A DNA stretch of 64,000 nucleotides from assembly GCA_963757135.1 (NCBI GenBank), contig CAVWQE010000004.1, positions 620,001-684,000 on the forward strand, given 5' to 3'. Source of the stretch: Gp1-AA145 sp963757135. GTDB taxonomy: Bacteria > Acidobacteriota > Terriglobia > Terriglobales > Acidobacteriaceae. A program made the translations under genes and the position numbers. Positions 52,108 to 60,468 of this stretch are shown here, piece by piece. Each line of letters opens with the position of its first letter. Position 1 is the first letter of the stretch. The notes under the pieces were generated by a model. The model made no database searches and was not told the DNA's origin. It saw only the letters and a list, made by a program, of their open reading frames with translations.

Positions 52108-52527
52108 CTATTTCGAGCGCAACCGGGGCTCCGAGCTATTCTCGTCTTGCGCGCCGGCGGAACGCACCTGGTAATCACGCGCGAACTGGCAAGTTGAGTA
52201 GCCGCGCATTCCGGTTTCACCGTCACTCAGGCGCTCGGTCCCCTTCACTTTGTACATTCGAACGGTGTAGCAGATACCGTTTGCTTCGTTAAGTGGAATG
52301 TGCCACGTCGCTTTTCGATCCGAGCTGGTATCAGCAGAGCTGTGTTCACGAGAGTCCGAGAAGCCTGAATAAGGTCCTACCCTCAGGTCTGCTGAGACAA
52401 TCGCACTTTGGGAGAAGAGACTCTGTGTCGAACTGGCCGCTTTCGATATCTTCTGTTCATCCGCTGCGAAGGCACCGGAACTGAACGCCACAATGAGCAG
52501 CAGTAAGTGAATTCTCGTTGCTCTCAC
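52108..52527 (-). CDS. Small secreted protein of unknown function
   Basis: A 139-residue exported protein. Signal peptide of about 21 residues (IHLLLLIVAFSSGAFA), then a polar region and one conserved-looking core (WHIPLNEANGICYTVRMYKV, later RGYSTCQFARDYQVRSA) with two cysteines. It starts with GTG at 52527, strongly supported by AAGGAGG 6 nt upstream. No domain is recognised; it could be a periplasmic or outer-membrane-associated factor. Confidence 0.8.
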   Translation of the reverse strand: MRATRIHLLLLIVAFSSGAFAADEQKISKAASSTQSLFSQSAIVSADLRVGPYSGFSDSREHSSADTSSDRKATWHIPLNEANGICYTVRMYKVKGTERLSDGETGMRGYSTCQFARDYQVRSAGAQDENSSEPRLRSK

Positions 52528-52571
52528 CCTGTACCTCCTTTACTAGCTTCGGGATGCCGGCGAATCAACCA

Positions 52572-53123
52572 TCAGTTCGCCCGCGCTCGCGCGGCCTGCA
52601 ATTCGTCAATCGCCGAGAGAACCTCGGCGCTGTGGCGTGCCGGCTTCACGCGAGCAAAGACTTTCGCGATCCTACCTTCGGGATCGATCAGGAACGTATT
52701 TCTTGCGGAAATTTGCGCCACGCCGAAATTGATAAGCGATCCATACTGCTTTGAAACCGCATGCGAGGTGTCCGCCAGGAGCTTGAAATTCAGGCTTTCC
52801 TTGGAACAGAAACGCTTGTGCGAATCCGCGCTGTCCACGCTTACCCCGAGCACTACGGCATTGCGGCTGGCAAACTCCGCCTGATCTCGCTGGAAGTTGT
52901 GCGCTTCAAGTGTGCATCCGGGTGTGAGGTCTTTGGGATAAAAGTAAAGCGCGACCCATTTTCCCCGGTAGTCCTTCAAGCTGATGGCATTTCCATCCTG
53001 CGACGTCAGAGAAAACTCCGGCGCCGATGTCCCGGCTGCCGGCAGAGTTCGAGCGGAAAGGATTCGCGAGCCGACCACAAACGCGCCAACGGCGATTACC
53101 ACGACCAGCAGGATCGTCAGCAT
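52572..53123 (-). CDS. Bcp/PrxQ-type peroxiredoxin with N-terminal membrane anchor
   Basis: A 183-residue thiol peroxidase. An N-terminal hydrophobic segment (ILLVVVIAVGAFVVGSRIL) anchors it in the membrane or exports it. The AhpC/TSA-type domain follows, with peroxidatic Cys70 in PKDLTPGCT. The second Cys found five residues later in E. coli Bcp (CTxEAC) is His here (CTLEAH), so it would act as a 1-Cys enzyme needing an external thiol. Two further cysteines exist downstream. ATG 53123; a GTG two codons upstream is an alternative. It detoxifies peroxides at the envelope. Confidence 0.93.
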   Translation of the reverse strand: MLTILLVVVIAVGAFVVGSRILSARTLPAAGTSAPEFSLTSQDGNAISLKDYRGKWVALYFYPKDLTPGCTLEAHNFQRDQAEFASRNAVVLGVSVDSADSHKRFCSKESLNFKLLADTSHAVSKQYGSLINFGVAQISARNTFLIDPEGRIAKVFARVKPARHSAEVLSAIDELQAARARAN

Positions 53124-53240
53124 GCGCACAAAGGCCCCCGGCCAGATAGTGTACTCCCGGCGCGCCTCGATATTCTCGTTTTATCAACTCACAGAAAAAT
53201 GGCGCAGCCTGGAATGGACCGCGCCAATCTCCGGCAAAGT

Positions 53241-53705
53241 TTAGGCGCTCTTCGGAAGCTCTTCCATGCGGCGCTGCATTTCTTCCGGAGAAACATCTTC
53301 CACGTGAGTGGAAACGGTCCAACTGTGACCGAAGGGATCGATCAGATTCCCCGAGCGGTCGCCATAGAACTGGTACTGCACCGCACGAGTCTGCTTTGCT
53401 CCCGCGGAAAGGGCGCGCTGGAACACTTTGTCCACGTCCGCGATATAAACCATCAGGCTCACCGGGCTGCCGCCCAGAGCCTGCGCGCTTTTGTGCTCGC
53501 CGCTTTCCGGTTCGTCGGCCAACATGATGACGGAATCGCCGATCTTCAGTTCCGCATGCATTACCCGGCCGTTCGGTCCGGGCATGCGCATGATTTCGGT
53601 GGCGCCAAATGCCATTTTATAGAAATCAATAGCTCGGGCTGCGCCATTGATGATCAGATATGGAGTGACTGAATGATAGCCTTCGGGAACTGGTTTTACT
53701 GCCAT
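53241..53705 (-). CDS. VOC-family (PhnB/glyoxalase-like) protein
   Basis: A 154-residue protein with the paired beta-alpha-beta-beta-beta modules of the vicinal oxygen chelate superfamily: YLIINGAARAIDFYKMAFGATEIMRM then VMHAELKIGDSVIMLAD, and a second half VYIADVDKVFQRALSAGAK, ending with DRSGNLIDPFGHSWTV. It is closest to PhnB-like proteins, often of unknown reaction. ATG 53705 has GGAGG 5 nt upstream. Transcribed toward the ABC-F gene; no shared promoter is clear. Confidence 0.92.
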   Translation of the reverse strand: MAVKPVPEGYHSVTPYLIINGAARAIDFYKMAFGATEIMRMPGPNGRVMHAELKIGDSVIMLADEPESGEHKSAQALGGSPVSLMVYIADVDKVFQRALSAGAKQTRAVQYQFYGDRSGNLIDPFGHSWTVSTHVEDVSPEEMQRRMEELPKSA

Positions 53706-53785
53706 AGCGGCCTCCTTGCGCAATCGCGCGCCAAGAAGATTATCAGATTTGACGCCAGGCAGAGTTGTGGATAGCTATCGCCCTA

Positions 53786-55732
53786 CTACGACCCCACTAG
53801 CTCCTCGCCAATCTGCTCCCATTCGGAGACTCGGACCTGCAGGTCGGCTCGATTCTGATCAAGTTCGCGGGTAACCCGCGCGGTCTCTTCCGCGCTGACG
53901 AAGTTTTGCAGCGAACTCTCCCCAGCCGCAATCGCACTCTCCAGTTGGCTGATCTGCTCTTCCAACTCCTGGGCGCGGGCTTCCATCTGTTTACGCTTGA
54001 TCGGATTGAGGCGCTTGGCTGGTTTATCGCCATTGGATGAGAGGGATTCCGCAAACGTCCCACCACGTCCGTTGCCCGACCCAGCACTCTGCTTGGAACT
54101 GGAAATCTGTTCTTGCAGCTTTTCCGCCCCGCCCTGCTTGCGCCACATGAAGTCTTCATAGTTGCCGGGATAAACCTCAACGCGCCCGCTGCCGATTTCA
54201 AAAACCCGCGTCGCCAGCTTGTCGATGAAATAGCGGTCGTGCGAGACGAACACCACCGTTCCCGTGTACTTGCTCAATGCTGTCAGCAAGACATCTTTGG
54301 CGCGCATGTCGAGATGGTTCGTCGGCTCATCCAGCAGCAGAAAATTTGCCGGATGCAGCAGCATGCGCAGCAGTGCATAACGATTGCGCTCGCCGCCCGA
54401 GAGCACGCCGATGCGCTTGAATACGTCGTCGCCGGAGAACAGAAAGCATCCCAGCAGGTTGCGCAGGTCAGTTTCGCGCGAAGAGACTGAGACCCGGCCG
54501 AGATCATCCAGAATGCGGGCTTCCTGGTCGAGTTCTTTGTACTGGTCCTGCGCAAAGTAATCAGTTTGTACGTTGTGTCCCAGGCGGTACTCGCCTTGGG
54601 TGAGGGGCTCGCTGCCGGCAAGCAGTTTGATCAACGTGGACTTTCCCGCACCGTTCACGCCTACCAGAGCAATCCGGTCGCCCTTCTCGATTATGAAATC
54701 CACGCCGCTGAAAACCTGCTTGGGACCGTACGCCTTCGCCACTCCGTGGAATTCGGCGACTATGCGGCCGCTGGGCTTTGGCTGGGGAAACGTAAAGTGG
54801 ATCGTCTTTTCTTCTTCCGGCAGCTCGATGCGCTCTATCTTCTCCAACTCCTTGATCCGGCTCTGCACCTGCTTGGCTTTTGTAGCCTGATAACGGAAAC
54901 GGTTGATAAATACTTCAAGCTGCTCAATGCGCTCGCGCTGGCTGCGATAGTCGGCTTCAAGTTGCTCGCGCCGCGCCGTCTTCTGCGCAAGATACTTTTC
55001 ATAATTGCCGCTATAGACCCATATCTTCTTGTTCCAGATTTCGACCGTCCGGTTGACCGTCACGTCGAGAAAGTAGCGGTCATGCGAAATCAGCACGAAA
55101 GCAAACGGATAATTCAGTAGATACTCTTCCAGCCAGTTCCTCGATTCGAGGTCGAGATGGTTCGTAGGCTCGTCCAGAAGCAGAAGATTCGGTTTCTGCA
55201 ACAGCAGCTTGGCCAGCGCGATACGCATCTGCCACCCGCCGGAAAACTCCTCCGTCTGCCGCTGCCAGTCTTCGGGGCGAAAGCCTAATCCGGCGAGAAT
55301 GGTCCCCACTTGCGCTTCGATGGCGTAGCCGTCATGGGTGCGGAATTCGTGTTCGATGCGATGGTAGCGCTCGGCTACGTCGTCGTACTCGCCGGAAGTA
55401 TGATCAAGTTCCGCCATTTTCGCCGTGAGTTGCTCCAGTTCCGCTTCCATGTTCTTCAGACGCGCGAACACCGACATGCACTCGGCGAAAACGGTCTTTC
55501 CGGAAAGAGCGAGACCATCCTGCGGCAGATATCCCGCGCTGATGCCCTTGGCGACGCTCACATTGCCGTAATCCAGCGTTTCTTCGCCCGCGAGGATCTT
55601 CAGCAATGTAGATTTGCCGGTGCCGTTCGCGCCTACCAGGCCGACGCGATCGCGCTGCGTGATAAGCAAATCGGTGCCGTCGAACAGGAGCTTTTGGCCG
55701 TAGCGTTTTCCGGCTGAATTGAGCTGAATCAT
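53786..55732 (-). CDS. ABC-F family ATPase (Uup/EttA type)
   Basis: A 648-residue cytoplasmic protein with two nucleotide-binding domains and no membrane part. Walker A motifs are GANGTGKST and GVNGAGKST, signatures FSGGWQMR and LSGGERNR, and the switch regions NLLLLDEPTNHLD and NFLLLDEPTNHLD. A basic linker rich in helices and a C-terminal coiled coil (EQISQLESAIAA) resemble Uup. Members bind the ribosome and protect or remodel it. The ATG at 55732 is preferred; an upstream start would translate a dispersed repeat (55738-55768). It is transcribed in the same direction as the kinase/HlyD/TolC genes. Confidence 0.95.
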   Translation of the reverse strand: MIQLNSAGKRYGQKLLFDGTDLLITQRDRVGLVGANGTGKSTLLKILAGEETLDYGNVSVAKGISAGYLPQDGLALSGKTVFAECMSVFARLKNMEAELEQLTAKMAELDHTSGEYDDVAERYHRIEHEFRTHDGYAIEAQVGTILAGLGFRPEDWQRQTEEFSGGWQMRIALAKLLLQKPNLLLLDEPTNHLDLESRNWLEEYLLNYPFAFVLISHDRYFLDVTVNRTVEIWNKKIWVYSGNYEKYLAQKTARREQLEADYRSQRERIEQLEVFINRFRYQATKAKQVQSRIKELEKIERIELPEEEKTIHFTFPQPKPSGRIVAEFHGVAKAYGPKQVFSGVDFIIEKGDRIALVGVNGAGKSTLIKLLAGSEPLTQGEYRLGHNVQTDYFAQDQYKELDQEARILDDLGRVSVSSRETDLRNLLGCFLFSGDDVFKRIGVLSGGERNRYALLRMLLHPANFLLLDEPTNHLDMRAKDVLLTALSKYTGTVVFVSHDRYFIDKLATRVFEIGSGRVEVYPGNYEDFMWRKQGGAEKLQEQISSSKQSAGSGNGRGGTFAESLSSNGDKPAKRLNPIKRKQMEARAQELEEQISQLESAIAAGESSLQNFVSAEETARVTRELDQNRADLQVRVSEWEQIGEELVGS

Positions 55733-55737
55733 GGGTA

Positions 55738-55920
55738 CGTCGTCGGTCTCCGGTCGTTGGTCGTAGGCCAAAACTCCGGGAGCCAGAGCCGAGATAGCCT
55801 TAGGTCTATCTTCTCACGGCCTTGGAATGGGCTCCTCTGTTGAACTCCGTGTCCTCTGTGGTTAAAGCTCGTGAATTGGTCACAGAGGGCACAGCAGTAG
55901 GCAAACTCACAGAGGAAAGA
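55738..55920. repeat. Cluster of dispersed repeats between ABC-F and the kinase-like gene
   Basis: CGTCGGTCTCCGGTCGTTGG-type repeat (55738-55768) belongs to the GACGACC family. Then come CTCCGTGTCCTCTGTGGTTAA-like (55843-55863) and TCACAGAGGGCACAG (55880) segments of the CACAGAGGACAC family. It is the only content of a roughly 230-bp gap. Confidence 0.75.
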
Positions 55921-55960
55921 TGCAGATGCACGAAAGGCAATCAAACCGAGCTGTGCGAAA

Positions 55961-56587
55961 TTACCGCACCGCGGCAGGCTCCATCATCCTCATGGTTTGC
56001 ATGATGGTGGAGAGCACGGTTTCGTTTCCCATGCAGGTGTTAATCATCAGGTGATAAAGCGATCGCGTGGGCCAATCGGCGCCGAAGTAGTGCTTCACAA
56101 AAAGAATTCGTTCGCGATCAACCGTATCAACCAGGTCCTCGGCGTCGCGCAGTGTTTTGCCCAGGTCCTGAAGCCGGCGCAGCTTCTCTGCCCGTGGAGC
56201 ATACATGAATACGTGAAACGCATCGCCACGTTCACGCAAAAAGTACGGCGCGCCACGCCCGACGATCACGCAATTGCCGCGTTCGGCAATATTCTTCATT
56301 ACCTCTTCTCCGACTTCGACCATGCGGTCGGGCCCGAAGGGTTGATGTTCCAGATTGGCGCTGCGTTCGTAGCTGCCGCGCCAGAAGACTTTCACCAGGC
56401 GCTGGAAAGTGCTATCCACGCGCTCCTCGCACATGGAAACGGCGGAGTCATCCACGTTCGCGACCCGTGCAATCTCGCAAGTGAGGTCGCGGTCCCACAA
56501 CTTCCAGCCGAGATGCGAAGCCAGTTGGGCGGCGATTTCCCCCGCCCCACATCCGTATTCCCTCTCGATGGTGATGACTCGGTACAT
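55961..56587 (-). CDS. Cytidylate-kinase-like protein (AAA_26 family)
   Basis: A 208-residue P-loop kinase fold. The start MYRVITIEREYGCGAGEIA is the family's nucleotide-binding loop with a variant GxGxGE instead of GxxGxGKS/T. LGWKLWDRDL follows, and IVGRGAPYFLRER and DREREILF-type Arg-rich LID regions (DRERILFVKHYFG). These proteins are annotated as cytidylate kinase-like, but many are not CMP kinases. ATG at 56587 is chosen to start at the first strand. It lies 27 bp downstream of the HlyD gene, same strand, so it is likely in that operon; a link to efflux is not evident. Confidence 0.85.
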   Translation of the reverse strand: MYRVITIEREYGCGAGEIAAQLASHLGWKLWDRDLTCEIARVANVDDSAVSMCEERVDSTFQRLVKVFWRGSYERSANLEHQPFGPDRMVEVGEEVMKNIAERGNCVIVGRGAPYFLRERGDAFHVFMYAPRAEKLRRLQDLGKTLRDAEDLVDTVDRERILFVKHYFGADWPTRSLYHLMINTCMGNETVLSTIMQTMRMMEPAAVR

Positions 56588-56614
56588 AATCAGCAAAGAT
56601 CCAGCGGCAGCACT

Positions 56615-57895
56615 TTACCTTATCCAGACCTTCGGTTCAACTGACATTCCCGGCCTGAGCACGTGCTCTTTTGTCTCGCCCGGGTCAAACGTGATCTTCA
56701 CCGCAATTCGCTGCACCACTTTGACATAGTTGCCGGTCGCATTCTCCGGAGGCAGAAGGCTGGTGATTGAGCCGCTCGCCCCGGAGATGCTCTGCAGGTG
56801 CCCTTTATAGTCTAGGCCGGTCGTGTCCACGTGTATGGTCACGGGTTGGTTGATGCGCATATCCCGCAACTGGGTTTCCTTGAAGTTGGCCGTGACCCAG
56901 ATGTCGTCGAGGTTGACGACCCGCATCAATTCCTGGCCGGGCTGAACGTTCTGCCCCTCTTCGACGGTACGGTTGGTGACAATCCCATTTGCGGGCGAGA
57001 TAATCGTCGTGTATTTCAAATTCAACTGGGCCTGGTCGAGTGCCGCTTTCTTGCTTTCCACCAGGGCTTCCGCCGACTCGGCCCGCGAACGCACCACCCT
57101 CATCTGCTGCGGGCCGCTGCGGGCATTCTGAACGTCTGCCTGCGCCTGAAGAACTTTGCTCTGCGCGGCTTTGATCTGCTGCTGGGCCGCGGCGGCAGAT
57201 GAGCGGGCGGCATCCACTCCAGCCCCTCCGGCCTGTGCCGCAGCATAGGCTTGGTCGTACTGCTGTTGCGAAATCTCCTGCTTCGAAACCAGTTGCTTAT
57301 AGCGCGCAAGGTCGTTCTGGGCCTTTACGTTGTTGGCGTCAGCCTGAGCAAGCTGTGCATTGGCGGCGTCGTATTGCTGCCGTGCTGCCGCCAGGGTCGC
57401 CTGGGCCGCGCCTACCTCGGCTTCTGCAGTTATCAGTTGGCTGCTGGTGGCAGTGGAAGCAATTGGAACGTTGACACCGGCTGCTTTGGCCGTCGCCACC
57501 GCATCATCGTAGTCGGCCTTGGCGCGGGAAACCAGCACCTCATAATCACGCGGATCAATTTGCACCAGCGGCTGGCCCGCTTTAACGTAGTCATTGTCAT
57601 TGACCAGCAGCTTCAGCACATGGCCACCCACTCGGGCGCTGACCGGATTTAAATGGCCGTCAATCTGAGCATCGTCAGTCGATTGATAGCTGTTGAAATA
57701 GCGCCACAGAAAAAATCCCGCCACCAGCAGCACAACTACACCAATAATCAAAAACATCCGGAAGCGCGGATTGCGCGAGCGGAACTTTTTCCACTTCAAA
57801 TCGCGCTCCGAGATCTGCGCTGGCTTGTGTTCCTGCGGCTGGTTGGAGGGCGGATTTTGCGGCGGCCGTTCCTGAGCTTCTGTTTGCTGTGCCAT
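56615..57895 (-). CDS. HlyD/EmrA-type membrane fusion protein
   Basis: A 426-residue periplasmic adaptor. A short cytoplasmic N-terminus is Pro/Gln-rich, and one membrane helix follows (MFLIIGVVVLLVAGFFLW). A split biotinyl-lipoyl domain (VSARVGGHVLKLLVNDNDYVKAGQPLVQID, later TIISPANGIVTNRTVEEGQNV) flanks a long coiled-coil hairpin of alanine- and glutamine-rich repeats. It would bridge an inner-membrane exporter to TolC. ATG 57895, only 2 bp after the stop of the upstream TolC-like gene, so they are cotranslated. No exporter gene (MFS or ABC) is in the operon as seen. Confidence 0.93.
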   Translation of the reverse strand: MAQQTEAQERPPQNPPSNQPQEHKPAQISERDLKWKKFRSRNPRFRMFLIIGVVVLLVAGFFLWRYFNSYQSTDDAQIDGHLNPVSARVGGHVLKLLVNDNDYVKAGQPLVQIDPRDYEVLVSRAKADYDDAVATAKAAGVNVPIASTATSSQLITAEAEVGAAQATLAAARQQYDAANAQLAQADANNVKAQNDLARYKQLVSKQEISQQQYDQAYAAAQAGGAGVDAARSSAAAAQQQIKAAQSKVLQAQADVQNARSGPQQMRVVRSRAESAEALVESKKAALDQAQLNLKYTTIISPANGIVTNRTVEEGQNVQPGQELMRVVNLDDIWVTANFKETQLRDMRINQPVTIHVDTTGLDYKGHLQSISGASGSITSLLPPENATGNYVKVVQRIAVKITFDPGETKEHVLRPGMSVEPKVWIR

Positions 57896-57897
57896 AG

Positions 57898-59430
57898 TTA
57901 CTTACTCTCTAAGTATTGTCTGACGCCCTGCTCGGCGAATCCAATGGCGCGAGCGAGCGAAACCTTGGCCAGGTTGTGCGCATACAGGCTTGCAATGTAA
58001 TTTTCATTCGCGGTGGCTACGGATTCTTGCGCCTGCACAACTTCAAGATTATCGGTGACGCCTGCGGTAAAACGATCGCGCGCCTGGTCCAACGTCTGAT
58101 TGGCCAGATCGAGCGACTGCCGGGCGACTTCTACCTGGTCGGCCGCCGAGCTCAGGTCAAGTAGCGCTGCGCGCACGTCGTAATCAATCTGGGCACGAAG
58201 GCTGTCCAGTTGCTGCTTGCTTTGTCGCAGAGTTGCTTCCGCCTGGAGTTCGTCTGCGTGCGCCCTGCCTCCTGCGAAAATCGGGATCGAGAGAGTCGCG
58301 CCGACATCGAACACGCCGTGAGAATCGCCGATGTTCACCCCGGCAGCTCCGTAATCGCCGGCCAAACTCAAACTGGGATAATGTTCGGCGGTCGCAGCGC
58401 GGCGATAGAGCTGCGCACTCCGCACCTGCTGTGCCGCAGCCAGGTAGTCCGGACGCTGCGCATACGCGCGCTGCAATGCCTGTTCAACGCTCATGGGCGT
58501 GAGCGGCTCATATGGAGCTTTGTCGGTCAGGTTGAACTCCTGTCCCGGTGGCAAACCGATCGTCCGCGCCAACAGAAGCTTCTGCTTCGCGTATGAATTT
58601 CGCGCGGCAATTAACTGCTGTTGCCGCGACTGAAATTCTACCTGTGCGCGCAGAGTATCAATCGCCGGAGCGACGCCTGCCGTCTGCTGATCACGGGCCT
58701 TGGTATAGAGTGCCTGCGCAGATTCAACCTGTGCCTGGGCCGCATCCACCCTTGCCCCGGAGGCAATCGTGAGCAGATATTCATTGCCCGCGGCCAGCAC
58801 TACCAGTTCGCGTGCGCTCTTGTAATTGAACTGAGCAGTAGCTTCACCGGCTTGCGCACCGCGCTCGCGCTGAATCAATTCCCAGTTGAAGATCGGAGAT
58901 TTCAGATAAGCTCTGGCATCGAACGTTCCGAGCGGCCCTACAACCGAAGGTATGCCCGGCAAATTGAACCTGAAACCCAGTGCGGCAAGATCAATTTGCG
59001 TCGCGCTCTGAGTTGCGGCCGCGCTGACGTTCGGAAGCAGCGCGCTCAGTTCTTTCCACTTCTGCCCGCGGGCAGCCAGCATATTGTCGCTTCCGATCAG
59101 CGCGCCCAGATTGTTTCTTAGTGCACGGTCGATTGCTTCCTTGAATGAAACAGGCAGCACCTCACCTGTTGCCTTGCCTTCCGGAACGCTGCTGGTGAAT
59201 GGATTTTGTCCCGTCGGCGCAGACGGCAGCGTGAAGGAAGTTGAATAAGACGATCCATTCCCGCTCGACGATTCCGATGAGCTTGTCGATCCCGAATTTT
59301 CGCCTGCCCCGCCGGGCCCTCTCTGCCCATGGCAAAGCGCACTCATGACACATAAGAGCAGAGCTACAACTCCGGCTTTTACTTGATTAATTCTTCTTCC
59401 AACTGAATTCATCTTGCTCAGGCTATCCAT
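57898..59430 (-). CDS. TolC-like outer-membrane efflux protein
   Basis: A 510-residue outer-membrane factor. A signal region around residues 16-35 is followed by a Gly/Ser-rich stretch and two OEP repeats, with helical barrel marks: FKEAIDRALRNNLGALI, YLLTIASGARVDAAQAQVESAQALYTKARD, then in the second half AQRPDYLAAAQQVRSAQ and ARDRFTAGVTDNLEVVQAQESVA. These form the trimeric channel with the HlyD adaptor next to it. ATG 59430; an alternative Met seven codons on is also possible. Ser/Gly-rich N-terminal linker is longer than usual. Confidence 0.93.
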   Translation of the reverse strand: MDSLSKMNSVGRRINQVKAGVVALLLCVMSALCHGQRGPGGAGENSGSTSSSESSSGNGSSYSTSFTLPSAPTGQNPFTSSVPEGKATGEVLPVSFKEAIDRALRNNLGALIGSDNMLAARGQKWKELSALLPNVSAAATQSATQIDLAALGFRFNLPGIPSVVGPLGTFDARAYLKSPIFNWELIQRERGAQAGEATAQFNYKSARELVVLAAGNEYLLTIASGARVDAAQAQVESAQALYTKARDQQTAGVAPAIDTLRAQVEFQSRQQQLIAARNSYAKQKLLLARTIGLPPGQEFNLTDKAPYEPLTPMSVEQALQRAYAQRPDYLAAAQQVRSAQLYRRAATAEHYPSLSLAGDYGAAGVNIGDSHGVFDVGATLSIPIFAGGRAHADELQAEATLRQSKQQLDSLRAQIDYDVRAALLDLSSAADQVEVARQSLDLANQTLDQARDRFTAGVTDNLEVVQAQESVATANENYIASLYAHNLAKVSLARAIGFAEQGVRQYLESK

Positions 59431-59532
59431 GCGAGGAAGGGCGCGTTGTGAAACAAATTGGATTCACAGGGACGGAGTATAGATGCAAATACCCGTCCCT
59501 GCGACTTCTGGTAAAGCTAAGCTTAAGAAGGA

Positions 59533-60084
59533 CTATTCCTCGCGGAAGGGTGAACCGGGGGTGGAGATATCGGCCACGTAGAACGACTGCCGGCCCCAGA
59601 TGCGGGCCTGGTGGGCATCTGCGAAGAGCACGTCAACCACTGGCCGGGTTTCGGTTTGCGCGGTGCGGTCCACGAAGCGCGCCATGTATTGACGGTGGCT
59701 GCGACGCGTCATCAGCACCAGCGTATCGTTCAGGCGCGCATGCAGTTTCTTTTCGGCCGTGGGCGACAGCGCGACATTCAAGACTCTGCCTGCGGGCAGC
59801 GTGTGCCTCGGCACCGCAAAGGCAGTGCGCGCCGGGGTGTTGTTTGAGAACACTGGAGCGGGGCCAAAATCATCGGTAAGGGCGTACGCGGTCACCTGCA
59901 CCCGCGTCTTAGCCGATTCCAGAAATTCGAGCTTCTTTTTGGCCTCTGCGAGTTGCAGCTTTGCGTCACCCAGCTCAATGTTCTTCTGTGCAAGCTGCGC
60001 ATTGAGTTCACGCACTCGTACAGTAATCACCCCTCCGAACCCTAAAGTCACCAGGAGAGCCATAGCAACAATGCGTTTTGTCAT
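59533..60084 (-). CDS. 3D-domain (double-psi beta-barrel-like) protein
   Basis: A 183-residue protein with an N-terminal hydrophobic segment (IVAMALLVTLGFGGVIT), an exported or anchored coiled coil (VRELNAQLAQKNIELGDAKLQLAEAKKKLEFLE), and a 3D domain. The latter has VQVTAYALTDDF at its start and conserved aspartates in RFVDRTAQTETRPVVDVLFADA (three-Asp type). 3D domains occur in wall-acting MltA-related and resuscitation-type proteins, implying a peptidoglycan role. ATG 60084 has GGAGG 6 nt upstream. It precedes the TolC-like gene by about 100 bp on the same strand. Confidence 0.87.
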   Translation of the reverse strand: MTKRIVAMALLVTLGFGGVITVRVRELNAQLAQKNIELGDAKLQLAEAKKKLEFLESAKTRVQVTAYALTDDFGPAPVFSNNTPARTAFAVPRHTLPAGRVLNVALSPTAEKKLHARLNDTLVLMTRRSHRQYMARFVDRTAQTETRPVVDVLFADAHQARIWGRQSFYVADISTPGSPFREE

Positions 60085-60468
60085 AGCGGTCCTCCGTTCG
60101 AACACCCGGTTAAGGTGCTTCTGAGATGCCACTTCGCGAGGCTATGCTGTGACCCGTGGGCGAAATATCGTAATCGCCGTAAGTCATTTATTTTCAGCGA
60201 TGTTGCGGTAACTATGACCGTAATTCCGATTACGCCGAGGGCCCAAAAATGAAAAAATAATGATTACTCTGGCCACGTCACCAGGAAAGTAATGCCGCAA
60301 AACTTTGCACAAATTGGGCCGCTTTAAAACCGGCTCGTGCCAGAGTTAATTAGCGGAACCGATTGCTGGTAACCTATGTCCCGGTTGGGCCAATCGGCAC
60401 CGGCGTTTGTGCATCCACCATTACGGATTTAAGATGGCCGCTGCGACGCGAGTTCCAGGTCTTTCCCG
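60085..60468. other. Divergent intergenic region, no gene
   Basis: These 384 bp carry an AT-rich stretch (60240-60270) and short CGTAATCG/CGATTACG inverted pieces around 60168 and 60225. They presumably hold the divergent promoters of the 3D-domain and VWFA genes. No complete -35/-10 pair or known riboswitch was found. Confidence 0.45.

Noticed and set aside
52761..53672. 303-codon plus-strand frame across the peroxiredoxin and VOC genes
   Set aside because: It runs opposite to two genes with clear catalytic motifs and ribosome sites.
55733..55771. Upstream start for the ABC-F gene
   Set aside because: The extra 13 residues are only a translated dispersed repeat; the family starts at the ATG at 55732.
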